From: Tamaricihabitans halophyticus | GTDB taxonomy: Bacteria; Actinomycetota; Actinomycetes; Mycobacteriales; Pseudonocardiaceae | Direction: 5' to 3' | NCBI RefSeq assembly: GCF_004340875.1 | Contig: NZ_SLXQ01000002.1 | Coordinates: 496,001-560,000, forward strand | Length of the DNA stretch: 64,000 nucleotides | Shown here: piece by piece, positions 49,917 through 59,132 of the stretch | Numbering within the stretch: the first letter of the stretch is position 1 | Layout of the letters: each line of letters begins with the position of its first letter | Translations under genes and position numbers: made by a program | The notes under the pieces: generated by a model | What the model was told of the DNA's origin: nothing | Databases searched by the model: none | What the model saw: only the letters and a program-made list of their open reading frames with translations

Positions 49917-51152
49917 ATGGAGTCCGTGGCGGTACGCGAGACGATCCTACGCACGATCGAAACCGTGGAGGATCGGCTCGAACCTATCGGCGATCATCTG
50001 GTTCACAGCTATCAGTCGGACATTGTGGACTATCGCGCGCTGGATGAGCAGGCCTTGCGGGGTGACGTCCGCCAGACCGCGCAACGTAATGTGCAGGAGC
50101 TGCTCGCGGCACTGCGCGATGAGGCGGCCCCTACCGACACATCACTGGAAGCATTGCGTCGCAGCGCGCGCCGCAGGGTGCACCAGGGGATTTCGTTGCA
50201 GGCACTGTTACATGCCTACCGGTTGTGGGGCCAGGTCGTCTGGCAGGAGATCCTCGGCGTGAGCGATCCCGAGGTAGCGGCCGAACGCGAGGCCGCACTG
50301 ATCATCGCCGGCCGGGTCATGGCCTATGTGGACCAGGTGTCGGTGGCCGTCGCGCAGACCTATTTGGATGAGGTGACCGGTGTACTCGGCGACCGCGAGG
50401 CGATGCGGCGTGACCTACTCGAAGCCCTGATTTCCGGGCGACCGATCAGCGAGCGAATGCGGCAGCGCGCCAGTGCATCCAACCTGGATGTGGGCGGCGC
50501 GCATGCGGTGGTGCTCGCTCGGCTACTCGAGCCAGGCGGTAGCGAACGTGCGGTGCTGCGCGCGGCGGTAACCGAGGCCCGCAAACGGTTGCGTCCGGAC
50601 AACGCGTCGATCCTGGTGGGTATCCGGGAGGACGAAGTGGTGATCATCTGTCCGGCGACAGACGCATCCGGCTACACCACACTCGTCCAGCAGGCTGGCG
50701 AATGGGCCGCACAGCTCAGCGATTTCGCGGTCGGTGTCGGCCGGGTACATTCCGCGATGGACGGTATCGCGCAGGGTTATGCCGAAGCGGAGCAGGCCGT
50801 ACGGCTCGGCGCCGCGCGGGGCGCGCACGCGAAAGCGATCACCTTCTCCGATGTCCTGCTCGACCAGCTACTGTCCAGCAGCTCGCACCTGGGTGCGCTG
50901 CACGATGAGACGATGCGCCCGCTGCACGAGTACGACAGGGAGCGCGACTCGCAGCTGGTTCGCACGCTGCGCGCGTACTACGAACACGGTTTCAGCCTGG
51001 CGAAAAGCGCCGCGGAACTCAGCGTCAACCCGAACACCATCGTGTACCGGTTACGCCGCATTCAACAGCTGACCGGGCACGATCCCAATGATCCAGATGA
51101 GCTGCTGTTGCTCGTGCTTGGCCTGAAAAGCGACCGATGGGCAGAGGGATAG
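49917..51152 (+). CDS. PucR/CdaR-type transcriptional regulator
   Basis: A 411-residue regulator. An N-terminal helical sensory domain (RRRVHQGISLQALLHAYRLWGQVVWQEI) precedes a degenerate GGDEF-like middle region and a C-terminal PucR HTH: TLRAYYEHGFSLAKSAAELSVNPNTIVYRLRRIQQLTG. Such regulators often activate catabolic genes for purines, aromatics or amines. It directly precedes the CoA-dependent gene set and is probably its activator. Confidence 0.9.
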   Translation: MESVAVRETILRTIETVEDRLEPIGDHLVHSYQSDIVDYRALDEQALRGDVRQTAQRNVQELLAALRDEAAPTDTSLEALRRSARRRVHQGISLQALLHAYRLWGQVVWQEILGVSDPEVAAEREAALIIAGRVMAYVDQVSVAVAQTYLDEVTGVLGDREAMRRDLLEALISGRPISERMRQRASASNLDVGGAHAVVLARLLEPGGSERAVLRAAVTEARKRLRPDNASILVGIREDEVVIICPATDASGYTTLVQQAGEWAAQLSDFAVGVGRVHSAMDGIAQGYAEAEQAVRLGAARGAHAKAITFSDVLLDQLLSSSSHLGALHDETMRPLHEYDRERDSQLVRTLRAYYEHGFSLAKSAAELSVNPNTIVYRLRRIQQLTGHDPNDPDELLLLVLGLKSDRWAEG

Positions 51153-51317
51153 TCCTAGCCGAGCCCGATGACCTGCACGTTTGCGGTTTCTCGCATGGAT
51201 TGATGGAGAAGTTCTCGATTCTTCGGGCAGACAGTACCGCGAGCGGTTACCTACCTTCAGTGCGCTAGCTCACCAACTCGGCCGCGGTTGTGGCCGGTGA
51301 CGCACAGGGAGGTGCCC

Positions 51318-53243
51318 GTGGGTGATCCAGCCGTCTGGTTCCCCGATGACGATGTGTTGGCGCGCAGCCGGTTGGGCGAGTTTCTGCGGACCACCGGATG
51401 CACCGACCTTGCCGAGCTGGACGGCGCCGCGCGCACCGACCCCGCGTGGTTCTGGGACGCCGCCGCCAGCTGGCTAGCGCTGGACTGGCAGCAGGAGCCC
51501 GAACGGATCGTCCGTGAGCTGGACGCGGGGCCAGGGACCCGCTGGTTTCCGGGAGGCGCGCTGAACATCGCGGATAACGCGGTGGACCGCTGGCTGCGTC
51601 GTGGCCGTGCCGCTGAGCCGGCGTTGAGCTGGGAAAACGAGGACGGAACCAGTGGTTGCCTTAGCTTCGCGGAGCTCGCGGCCGAGATTGATCGGGTCGC
51701 GGCCGGGCTGCTGGACAACGGTATCGGGTTCGGCGACCGGGTGGGTATCCAACTGCCAATGGTGCGCGAGGCGGTCGTGGCCATGCTCGCCTGCGCCAAG
51801 ATCGGGGCCATCGCGGTGCTGCTGTTCTCCGGTTTCGGCGAGTCGGCCGTTCAGCAGCGGCTCAATGCCTGCGAAGCGGTCGCCGTGATCAGCGCGGATG
51901 GGTTCGCCCGGAAGGGCCGCATCGTCGAACTCCGCGGCATGCTCGCCCGGGTAGCCGAACAAGTGCCAAGCCTGCGCACCATCGTGCTGGTCGGCCTTGG
52001 TGGCCCGGCACAACCGAAGCTGGCCGGAGAGGTCGACTGGGCGAGTCTTGGCAGCACGGGACGCGCCGTACCGAGCGCGCGCTGTCCAAGTGACCATCCG
52101 CTGATGATCGCGTACACCTCGGGAACAACGGGCGCACCAAAGGGGATCATGCTTGGGCACGCGGGCTTCGCGATCAAGGCGGGCACGGACGCCGCGTGGT
52201 GCTTCGATATCGGTGTCGGAGATATGAGCAGCTGGATCACCGACCCCGGTTGGATCATGAGCCCGATCACCGTCCTCGGTGGACTGGTTGCGGGCAGCGC
52301 GGTCGCGGTGTACGGCGGCGCCGTCGATTATCCCGATACTGGAAGGGTATGGCGGTTCGCGCGCGACGCGGGCGTCACCATGCTCGGGGTTTCGCCAACC
52401 CTGGTGCGTACCTTGGCCAAGGGCGGCCCGGAGGCGGTACCCGATGACTTGGGTGCGCTGCGGGTGTTCGCGTCCAGCGGCGAGCCGTGGACGCCGGATG
52501 CCTTTGAGTGGTTGTTCGACACGGTTGGCGGCAAGCGGCTACCGATCATCAACTACTCCGGTGGGACCGAGGTATCCGGTGCGATCCTGAGTAACACCAC
52601 GATGCAACCGATCGTCTCCTGTGGATTCGCCGGCTCGGTGCCGGGAATGGCCGCGGATGTCGCGGACGAGGGTGGCGACTCGCTACGCGGCGCCGTCGGC
52701 GAGCTCGTGCTGCGCGCGTCCTCACCCGGCATGCCACTGGGTTTCTGGGGCGATACGGCGCGCTATGCGAAGACCTACTGGTCTTCCTGGCCAGGCGTGT
52801 GGCTGCACGGTGATTTCGCCGAAGTGGACAGCGCCGGGGTGTGGTACATCCGGGGCCGCAGCGACGACACGATGAACGTCGCGGGCAAACGCATCGGCCC
52901 CGCGGAGATCGAGCAGGTTGTCGGCGCGCATACCGAGGTCAGCGAGTGCGCGGCCTTCGGTGTCCCCGACCCGATCAAGGGCGAAGCGGTCGTGGTCGTC
53001 GTGGTGGCAAACACGGCCTCGCCGGTGACCGAACTCGCCGGACGGATCGCCGGTATGGTCCGGGAGCGCCTTGGCGCGGCGCTCGCGCCGCGCGCGGTGC
53101 ATATCGTCGCCGAACTGCCCCGTACCCGCAGCGGCAAGATCCTGCGCAGGGTTATCCGTGCGGTGTATCTGGGTGATCAGCCAGGCGATCTGTCCTCATT
53201 GGATAACCCGGAAGCGATTGACATGGTGGCGGGGCTGCGATGA
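51318..53243 (+). CDS. AMP-forming acyl-CoA synthetase (acetoacetyl/acetyl-CoA synthetase-like)
   Basis: A 641-residue adenylate-forming ligase. Motifs are YTSGTTGAPKG (P-loop), NYSGGTEVSGAI (A5), WLHGDFAEVD (A7), GRSDDTMNVAGKRIGPAEIE (A8) and the catalytic Lys in TRSGKILRR (A10). The extended N-terminus with WFPGGALNIADNAVDRW is that of acetyl/propionyl-CoA synthetases. It activates a carboxylic acid to its CoA ester. GGGAGG lies 5 bases before the GTG at 51318. It overlaps the thiolase-like gene by 4 bases. Confidence 0.9.
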   Translation: MGDPAVWFPDDDVLARSRLGEFLRTTGCTDLAELDGAARTDPAWFWDAAASWLALDWQQEPERIVRELDAGPGTRWFPGGALNIADNAVDRWLRRGRAAEPALSWENEDGTSGCLSFAELAAEIDRVAAGLLDNGIGFGDRVGIQLPMVREAVVAMLACAKIGAIAVLLFSGFGESAVQQRLNACEAVAVISADGFARKGRIVELRGMLARVAEQVPSLRTIVLVGLGGPAQPKLAGEVDWASLGSTGRAVPSARCPSDHPLMIAYTSGTTGAPKGIMLGHAGFAIKAGTDAAWCFDIGVGDMSSWITDPGWIMSPITVLGGLVAGSAVAVYGGAVDYPDTGRVWRFARDAGVTMLGVSPTLVRTLAKGGPEAVPDDLGALRVFASSGEPWTPDAFEWLFDTVGGKRLPIINYSGGTEVSGAILSNTTMQPIVSCGFAGSVPGMAADVADEGGDSLRGAVGELVLRASSPGMPLGFWGDTARYAKTYWSSWPGVWLHGDFAEVDSAGVWYIRGRSDDTMNVAGKRIGPAEIEQVVGAHTEVSECAAFGVPDPIKGEAVVVVVVANTASPVTELAGRIAGMVRERLGAALAPRAVHIVAELPRTRSGKILRRVIRAVYLGDQPGDLSSLDNPEAIDMVAGLR

Positions 53244-54397
53244 CCCTTCGGAACAGTGCCGCGGTCGTGGGTGCCGCCGAGGTCCCGCCAAGCCGGACAA
53301 CCACTGGAATGACCACATTGGACATGATTGCCACGGTGGCGGCAGCGGCGGCGGCGGACGCGGGCGTGGCCAAGGACGAGATCGACGGGCTGCTTGTCGG
53401 TCCACAGGTTGGTGAGACACCACAACATGTGCCAGCCACCGTAGCCGAGTATCTTGGCCTGCGGCCACGCTACGCTGATCTGGTTGATCTCGGTGGCGCC
53501 ACCGGCGCCGGCATGGTGTGGCGGGCGGCGGCAGCCATCCAGGCGGGCATGTGTGAGACCGCGCTCTGCGTACTGGGCAATATCCGCGAAGGTGACCCAC
53601 CCCGGTCACCGAACCGGAATCCCATCAGGGAATTCGACGTGCCGTACGGCGGCAGCGGCGCGAATCAGGCATACGCCATGGTCGCCACTCGGCATATGGC
53701 CGAGTTCGGCACCACGGCGGAGCAGCTCGCTCAGGTACCGGTGTTCGAAAGGGCGAACGCTCGATTCAATCCGGACGCGGTGTTCCACGACAAGCCGATC
53801 ACCGTGGACGATGTACTTGCCTCGCCCATGGTCATGGAGCCACTGCGCCTGCTCGAAGTGGTGATGCCGTGTGGTGGCGCGACCGCAGTGCTGGTGACCG
53901 GTCGGGGCAGTGCGCGCCGGTTCCGGCGCCGGCCGGTGTGGCTGCGCGGCGCGGGGGAGAAGGTGACACACCGCGCGCTCAGTCAGGCACCCGAGTTGAC
54001 CACCTCGCCGCTAGCGGCGGCGATCGCGGATGCCTACCGGATGGCCGGAGTTGGCCCGAGCGATCTCGATCTGCTGACGCCGTACGACTGTTACTCGATC
54101 ATGCTCGCGGTGACCTTCGAGGACGCCGGGCTTTGCGCGAAGGGCAGCGCCGGGCCCTGGATGGCCGAACAGGACTTCTCGCATACCGGGAATCTGCCGT
54201 GTAATCCACACGGCGGGCAACTCGCCTGCGGCCAAGCGGATCTCGCCGGCGGGATGGCGCACCTGGTCGAGGCTGTCCGCCAGCTGCGCGGTACGGCCGA
54301 GGGGCGGCAGGTCGCCGATCCGGCACTGGCACTGGTGACTGGCAACGGCGCCACGATGAGCGAGGAAGTCGCGCTGGTAATGGAGGCCGACTCGTGA
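53240..54397 (+). CDS. Cysteine-less thiolase-fold protein (Ltp2-like, probable retro-aldolase)
   Basis: A 385-residue thiolase-fold protein of the SCP2/lipid-transfer group. The nucleophile region reads VDLGGATGAGMVWRAA, with no Cys where thiolases have ACASG, and the GHP histidine motif is replaced by GGQLACGQADLAGG. Conserved aromatic residues (PYDCYS) remain. The next gene encodes a DUF35 partner. Paired like this, relatives such as Ltp2-ChsH2 act as retro-aldolases on acyl-CoA side chains. That role is inferred. Confidence 0.85.
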   Translation: MTLRNSAAVVGAAEVPPSRTTTGMTTLDMIATVAAAAAADAGVAKDEIDGLLVGPQVGETPQHVPATVAEYLGLRPRYADLVDLGGATGAGMVWRAAAAIQAGMCETALCVLGNIREGDPPRSPNRNPIREFDVPYGGSGANQAYAMVATRHMAEFGTTAEQLAQVPVFERANARFNPDAVFHDKPITVDDVLASPMVMEPLRLLEVVMPCGGATAVLVTGRGSARRFRRRPVWLRGAGEKVTHRALSQAPELTTSPLAAAIADAYRMAGVGPSDLDLLTPYDCYSIMLAVTFEDAGLCAKGSAGPWMAEQDFSHTGNLPCNPHGGQLACGQADLAGGMAHLVEAVRQLRGTAEGRQVADPALALVTGNGATMSEEVALVMEADS

Positions 54398-54816
54398 GCA
54401 TCCCGAAGCCGGGACCGACCCCGGTACCGATGAGCAAGCCATTCTGGTCCGCCACCGCACAGGGCCAGTTGGTCGTACAGCGGTGCCAGGGCTGTGGCAC
54501 CCACCAGCATTACCCAAGAGTCGTGTGTAGACACTGCTGGCTTACTGAGCTCGACTGGGTGACGTGTTCGGGAGATGGTCGAGTGTGGACCTACACCGTC
54601 GTACACCGGCCTGGTCATCCCGCATGGGAACCGGAAGTCCCGTACGTACTCGCCCTCGTCGAACTGGACGAGGGGCCGCGGCTGATGACCAATATCGTCA
54701 ATATCGCACCCGCCGAGATGCGGGTCGGACTCGCGGTCCGTGCGGTGTTCGACGATACCGCCGACACGTCACTGGTGCACTTCGCGCCGGTGGATCGTCC
54801 ACTTCCCACTCCGTGA
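54394..54816 (+). CDS. Zn-ribbon/OB-fold (DUF35) acyl-CoA-associated protein
   Basis: A 140-residue protein with the rubredoxin-like zinc ribbon CQGCGTHQHYPRVVCRHC (C-x2-C...C-x2-C) followed by an OB-fold (VWTYTVVHRPGHPAW ... PYVLALVELDEGPRLMTNI). DUF35 proteins form obligate complexes with thiolase-fold partners. It overlaps the Ltp2-like gene by 4 bases, so they are probably subunits of one enzyme. Confidence 0.92.
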   Translation: MSIPKPGPTPVPMSKPFWSATAQGQLVVQRCQGCGTHQHYPRVVCRHCWLTELDWVTCSGDGRVWTYTVVHRPGHPAWEPEVPYVLALVELDEGPRLMTNIVNIAPAEMRVGLAVRAVFDDTADTSLVHFAPVDRPLPTP

Positions 54817-54869
54817 ACCGCGACTAGCCGAAGACAGCAACCGATCGGCTTCACAACGAGGTGATGACC

Positions 54870-56216
54870 ATGAGTCCCGCGCCCCAGGACACCGACAAGG
54901 CCAAGCGGATGTCCCCGCGCCGCGTCGCGATAGCAAGCTTTATCGGCACGGCCATCGAGTGGTACGACTTCTACCTTTACGGCACCGCAGCGGCCCTGGT
55001 TTTCAACCATCTGTTCTTCCCGGACTTCTCACCACTTGCCGGAACCCTGCTCGCACTGTCTACTTTCTCCGCTGGATTCATCGCCCGCCCCCTTGGGGGG
55101 ATAGTCATGGGGCACTTCGGCGACCGCATCGGCCGTAAGTCGATGCTGGTGCTTTCGTTGCTGATGATGGGATTCGCCACCGCCTTGATCGGCGTGCTGC
55201 CCACCTATGCGACCGCGGGTATCTGGGCGCCGGTGCTGCTGGTGCTGCTGCGCGTAGTGCAGGGCTTCGGCGTTGGCGGGGAATGGGGCGGCGCGGTGCT
55301 GATGGCCGTCGAACACGCGCCCGCGCGTTCTCGAGGGTTCTTCGGGGCCTGGCCGCAGATGGGTGTACCCGCTGGTCTGCTGCTGGCCAACGGCGTGTTC
55401 ATGGGTATGACCACGATGCTGAGTACCGAAGCGTTCCAGGCATGGGGTTGGCGCATCCCGTTCCTGGCTTCCGCGGCACTCGTCATCGTCGGCCTGTTCA
55501 TCCGCCTGCGGATCGAGGAGTCCCCCGATTTCCAGGAGATCTCCGATAAGGGGCAGGTCGACCGGTTCCCGGTGCTCACGCTGCTTCGCCAGCAGTGGCG
55601 CGTCGTGCTGCTCGCCGCCGGCGTGAAGCTGTCGCAGAACTCCATCTTCTACATCCTGACCGTTTTCGTACTGACCTACGCGACAACCGTGCTAGGGCTG
55701 GACCAGTCCGTCGCGCTGATCGGCGTCGTGTTGAGCTCCGCGCTGAGCCTGGTGAACCTGCTGTTCTTCGGCTGGCTGTCCGACAGGTACGGCCGCCGGC
55801 TCGTCTACCTCGTTGGCGTGGTCGCCTCCTTGCTGTTCTCCTTCCCGTTCTTCTGGCTGCTCGACACCCGATCTGCCTGGGTGATCTGGCTCGCCATGGT
55901 GATCGGCATGATCGCGCACGACATGATGTACGGCCCGCAGGCGGCGTATTTCAGTGAGCTCTTCGACGCGAACGTCCGGTACAGCGGGGCCTCGCTCGGC
56001 TATCAGCTGTCCTCGGTGGTCGCCGGCGGGCTGTCCCCCGTGATCGCGGTGGCCCTGCTTGGCCTCGCGAACAACCATCACTGGCCGATCGCGGTTTATA
56101 TGATGGGCGTGGGCGTGATCAGTGTGCTGGCCACCTGCTTGGGCCCGGAAACCCATCGCGGCGATCGACGGACAGCCGCCGGCCCTGCCGCGTCAAAGAT
56201 GACGAGCAAGGTGTGA
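54870..56216 (+). CDS. MFS metabolite:H+ symporter
   Basis: A 448-residue MFS carrier of the metabolite:H+ symporter (ProP/KgtP-like) group with 12 helices. The N-terminal GTAIEWYDFYLYGTAAALVF and FGDRIGRKSMLVLSL, plus the VQGFGVGGEWGGAVLM motif, define the group. It likely imports a carboxylate or zwitterion. GAGGTG lies 6 bases before the ATG at 54870; an ATG at 54864 is also in frame. The next MFS gene follows after 7 bases. Confidence 0.9.
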   Translation: MSPAPQDTDKAKRMSPRRVAIASFIGTAIEWYDFYLYGTAAALVFNHLFFPDFSPLAGTLLALSTFSAGFIARPLGGIVMGHFGDRIGRKSMLVLSLLMMGFATALIGVLPTYATAGIWAPVLLVLLRVVQGFGVGGEWGGAVLMAVEHAPARSRGFFGAWPQMGVPAGLLLANGVFMGMTTMLSTEAFQAWGWRIPFLASAALVIVGLFIRLRIEESPDFQEISDKGQVDRFPVLTLLRQQWRVVLLAAGVKLSQNSIFYILTVFVLTYATTVLGLDQSVALIGVVLSSALSLVNLLFFGWLSDRYGRRLVYLVGVVASLLFSFPFFWLLDTRSAWVIWLAMVIGMIAHDMMYGPQAAYFSELFDANVRYSGASLGYQLSSVVAGGLSPVIAVALLGLANNHHWPIAVYMMGVGVISVLATCLGPETHRGDRRTAAGPAASKMTSKV

Positions 56217-56223
56217 TTAGTCC

Positions 56224-57432
56224 GTGATCATGCGCCGGCGGGGTGTGCAGCTCGGTTTGATCGCCGCGGTCCAGGTACTGGGCATGGCGATGTGGTTCTC
56301 GGCATCGGCTGTGGTCCCTTCGCTGCAAAGCGAATGGGGGATCAGCGAAGTCGCCGCCGTCTGGCTCACCGCCGCGGTGCAGCTGGGTTTTGTGCTGGGT
56401 GCGGTGATCTCCGCGTTACTCAACCTGCCGGACCGCTTCGCGCCGCAGCGGCTGGCTGCCTGCGCCGCGCTTGGCGCGGCGGTCACGACGGCGGCCGTGC
56501 CGTTGCTCGCCGATGGTTTGGCTACCGCCGTGCTGCTCCGGCTGGCGGTCGGCATGTTCCTCGCCGGCGTCTACCCGGTCGGCATGAAACTCATGGCCTC
56601 CTGGTTCGGCTCAGCCGGCCGCGGTTTCGCGCTGGGCGTGCTGGTCGGCGCGCTGACCCTCGGCTCATCCTTGCCGCATCTGGTGAACGGCCTCGCCGAC
56701 CTGGAATGGCGTGGCGTGTTGTACGTCTCGGCGGCGATCGGGGTGGCCGCGGCCGTGCTCGCGGTGAGCCTGGTGCGGCCGGGTCCGCTGCTCGGTGCCG
56801 CGGCGCGGCACCGGCCACGCTATGTCCTCGAGATGTTCCGCGAACGTGGACCGCTGCTGGCCAACCTCGGCTACTTCGGCCATATGTGGGAGCTGTACGC
56901 CCTGTGGACGTGGCTGCCGTCGTTTCTCGCGGCGAGCGCGGGGCTCAGTTCGACTGAGGTCGGGGTCACCGCGTTCCTGGTGATCGGGGTCGCCGGTGTC
57001 GCCGGTTGCCTGCTCGGCGGCTGGGCGAGCGACCGGTTCGGCCGGCCGCCGGCAGCCAGGATCGCGCTGCTCATCAGCGGCGCCTGCTGCCTGGCCGCAC
57101 CGCTGATCTTCATCGCCCCCTGGCCGGTACAGCTGGCCGTGCTGCTGTTGTGGGGGCTGGCGGTGATCGCCGATTCCGGCGTGTTCTCCACGGTGCTCAG
57201 CGAGGTGGCCGATCAGCGCTACGTGGGTACCGCGTTGACCGCGCAAACCGCGCTCGGCTTCCTGTTGACCGTGGTCACGATCAACATCGTGCCGATCATG
57301 GCGAACATCGTGGGTTGGCAGTACGCCTTCCTGGTACTCGCGCCCGGACCGCTGCTTGGCGCCGTCGCCATGCGAGCCCTGCGCGATGGGACTTCGGCGG
57401 CGGGTGTCGCCAGCCAACCAACGCAGAACTAG
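56224..57432 (+). CDS. MFS transporter (CynX/NimT-like)
   Basis: A 402-residue MFS protein with about 12 helices, beginning with a short basic end (MIMRRRGVQLGLIAAVQVLGMAMWFSASAV). It has GMFLAGVYPVGMKLMASWF and GGWASDRFGRPPAARIAL. It resembles cyanate/nitroimidazole-type MFS carriers rather than the MHS type next door. The stop falls in a short tandem repeat. Its substrate and direction are unknown. Confidence 0.85.
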   Translation: MIMRRRGVQLGLIAAVQVLGMAMWFSASAVVPSLQSEWGISEVAAVWLTAAVQLGFVLGAVISALLNLPDRFAPQRLAACAALGAAVTTAAVPLLADGLATAVLLRLAVGMFLAGVYPVGMKLMASWFGSAGRGFALGVLVGALTLGSSLPHLVNGLADLEWRGVLYVSAAIGVAAAVLAVSLVRPGPLLGAAARHRPRYVLEMFRERGPLLANLGYFGHMWELYALWTWLPSFLAASAGLSSTEVGVTAFLVIGVAGVAGCLLGGWASDRFGRPPAARIALLISGACCLAAPLIFIAPWPVQLAVLLLWGLAVIADSGVFSTVLSEVADQRYVGTALTAQTALGFLLTVVTINIVPIMANIVGWQYAFLVLAPGPLLGAVAMRALRDGTSAAGVASQPTQN

Positions 57433-57491
57433 CCATCCAGAACTAGCCCATCCCAACAAATGGCCCATCCCGACAACTGGCCCATCCAGGA
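57427..57491. repeat. 17-bp tandem repeat between MFS and MaoC genes
   Basis: About four units: a shortened AACTAGCCATCCAG, then AACTAGCCCATCCCAAC, AAATGGCCCATCCCGAC and AACTGGCCCATCCAGGA, starting at 57427, 57441, 57458 and 57475. The array begins at the MFS stop codon and ends 34 bases before the MaoC start. Confidence 0.7.
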
Positions 57492-57524
57492 CTGGACCAG
57501 ATAGGAATCGAAAGGAGAGTGCCG

Positions 57525-57956
57525 ATGACCGCATGGCCCCATGGCGCACCCGAGGCCGGCCAGACCGCCGCCATGACCCGCACGGTGACCAGCCGGGATA
57601 TCGAACTGTTCACCGAGATCAGTGGTGATCGCAACCCGCTGCACTACGACGAGGCAGCGGCCGCGGCCTCCCGGTTCGGCGAGATCGTTGTGCAGGGCGG
57701 CATCACCAGCGCGATTCTGAACGCGGTGGTCGCGGAGAAATTGCCCGGTCCCGGCACGGTTTTCCTGAACACCCAGTTCGACTTCAAGGCGCCGGTGCGG
57801 CCGGGTGATGAGATCACCGGCACGGTCGAGCTGACCGAGGTACGGGCGGACAAACCGATCTGCAAGCTCGCCGTGCGGGTCACCCGGGACGACGGCACCG
57901 TGGCGCTGTCCGGCACCGCGGTCTGTTACACGATGGCACTGGACGGCGAACGATGA
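57525..57956 (+). CDS. MaoC-family (R)-enoyl-CoA hydratase
   Basis: A 143-residue hot-dog hydratase. The hydratase-2 motif is visible as FTEISGDRNPLHYDEAAAAASRFGEIVVQGG, with the catalytic Asp and His in GDRNPLH. It adds water to an enoyl-CoA. AAAGGAG lies 7 bases before the ATG at 57525, which is favoured over the GTG at 57519. It overlaps the thiolase gene by 4 bases. Confidence 0.92.
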   Translation: MTAWPHGAPEAGQTAAMTRTVTSRDIELFTEISGDRNPLHYDEAAAAASRFGEIVVQGGITSAILNAVVAEKLPGPGTVFLNTQFDFKAPVRPGDEITGTVELTEVRADKPICKLAVRVTRDDGTVALSGTAVCYTMALDGER

Positions 57957-59119
57957 CCGCACTGACGGACAGGGACCCGGTGCTGGTGGCCGCCGCGCGG
58001 ACACCGATCGGCAAGTTGGGTGGCGCGCTTGCGCGGATCGATCCGCTCGACCTCGGTGCCGTGGCGGTGGCAGGGGCGCTCGAACGCTCGGGCGGGGTCC
58101 AGCCGGATTACGTACTGCTCGGCAACGTCGTGCAAGCCGGCAACGGGCAGAACCCCGCGCGGCTCGCCGCGTCTAGGGCCGGCGTGCCGAGCACGGTTCC
58201 GGCGATGACGCTCAACGACGTCTGCCTGGCCAGCATGAGTGCGGTCGCCGTTGCCGGGATGCAGCTGCGCGCCGGCGAGATCGACTCGGCGGTGGTGGGT
58301 GGATTCGATTCGATGAGCCAAGCCCCGCATGCCATCCGGCAGCGCGTCGCGCCGAGGGTAGGGGACGGGCGGTTGGTCGATCTGCTTGTGCACGACGGGC
58401 TGTGGTGCGGGTTGGCCGACACGGGCATGGGTGAGCTTTCCGACGCGGAGAACGAACGGCTCGGCATCGCCAGAGGCGAGCAGGACGAGCTTGCCGCCCG
58501 AAGCCACCGCAACGCGCGGGTGGCGACCGAGCGGGGCGAACTCGCCGCCGAGATCGTGCCGGTACCCGGCGCCGAGCTTGGCACTGATGAGGGCATCCGA
58601 GGGGACACCGAGCCAGCCCGGTTGGCGAAACTGCGTCCCGCGTTCACCTCCTCCGGCAGTATCACCGCGGCCAACGCGTCCCAGATGTCGGACGCGGCCG
58701 CCGCCGGAGTGCTGACGACCGCGGCGCGGGCGCGTTCGGCCGGCCATTCGACGATGACCCAGATCGTGGACAGGACCGTGGTCGCCGGCCCGGATCCGAC
58801 CTTGCACCTCAAGCCGGCGCATGCCGCACGGCTGCTGCTCGACCGGCACGGTCTGCGCCCCGCGGATATCGATCTGTGGGAGATCAACGAGGCGTTCGCC
58901 GGCGTGGTGCTCGCCAGTGTCCGGGAGCTGGAAATCGATCCAGTAGTAGTGAACCGCCGGGGCGGTGCGATCGCGCTCGGGCATCCGCTTGGCGCCTCGG
59001 GATTTCGACTGGTGCAGACACTTGCCGCGCAGCTGGTCGCGCTGGATCGCGAACTCGGGGTGGCGGCGATCTGTGGCGGAGGCGGCCAGGGGCAGGCGAT
59101 GTTGCTGCGCCGGCGGTAG
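57953..59119 (+). CDS. Acetyl-CoA acetyltransferase (thiolase)
   Basis: A 388-residue thiolase with an intact active site: nucleophilic Cys in TLNDVCLASMSAVAVAG, NEAFAGV, GGAIALGHPLGASGFR (His) and the second Cys in ICGGGGQGQAML. It cleaves beta-ketoacyl-CoA and ends the CoA-dependent set. Contrast this with the Cys-less homologue at 53240. The stop lies 13 bases from the convergent dinB stop. Confidence 0.93.
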   Translation: MTALTDRDPVLVAAARTPIGKLGGALARIDPLDLGAVAVAGALERSGGVQPDYVLLGNVVQAGNGQNPARLAASRAGVPSTVPAMTLNDVCLASMSAVAVAGMQLRAGEIDSAVVGGFDSMSQAPHAIRQRVAPRVGDGRLVDLLVHDGLWCGLADTGMGELSDAENERLGIARGEQDELAARSHRNARVATERGELAAEIVPVPGAELGTDEGIRGDTEPARLAKLRPAFTSSGSITAANASQMSDAAAAGVLTTAARARSAGHSTMTQIVDRTVVAGPDPTLHLKPAHAARLLLDRHGLRPADIDLWEINEAFAGVVLASVRELEIDPVVVNRRGGAIALGHPLGASGFRLVQTLAAQLVALDRELGVAAICGGGGQGQAMLLRRR

Positions 59120-59132
59120 GCCGCCGACCCGG

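Noticed and set aside
57427-57491. CRISPR-like array
   Set aside because: Units are 17 bp and directly adjacent without unique spacers, and no cas genes are present.
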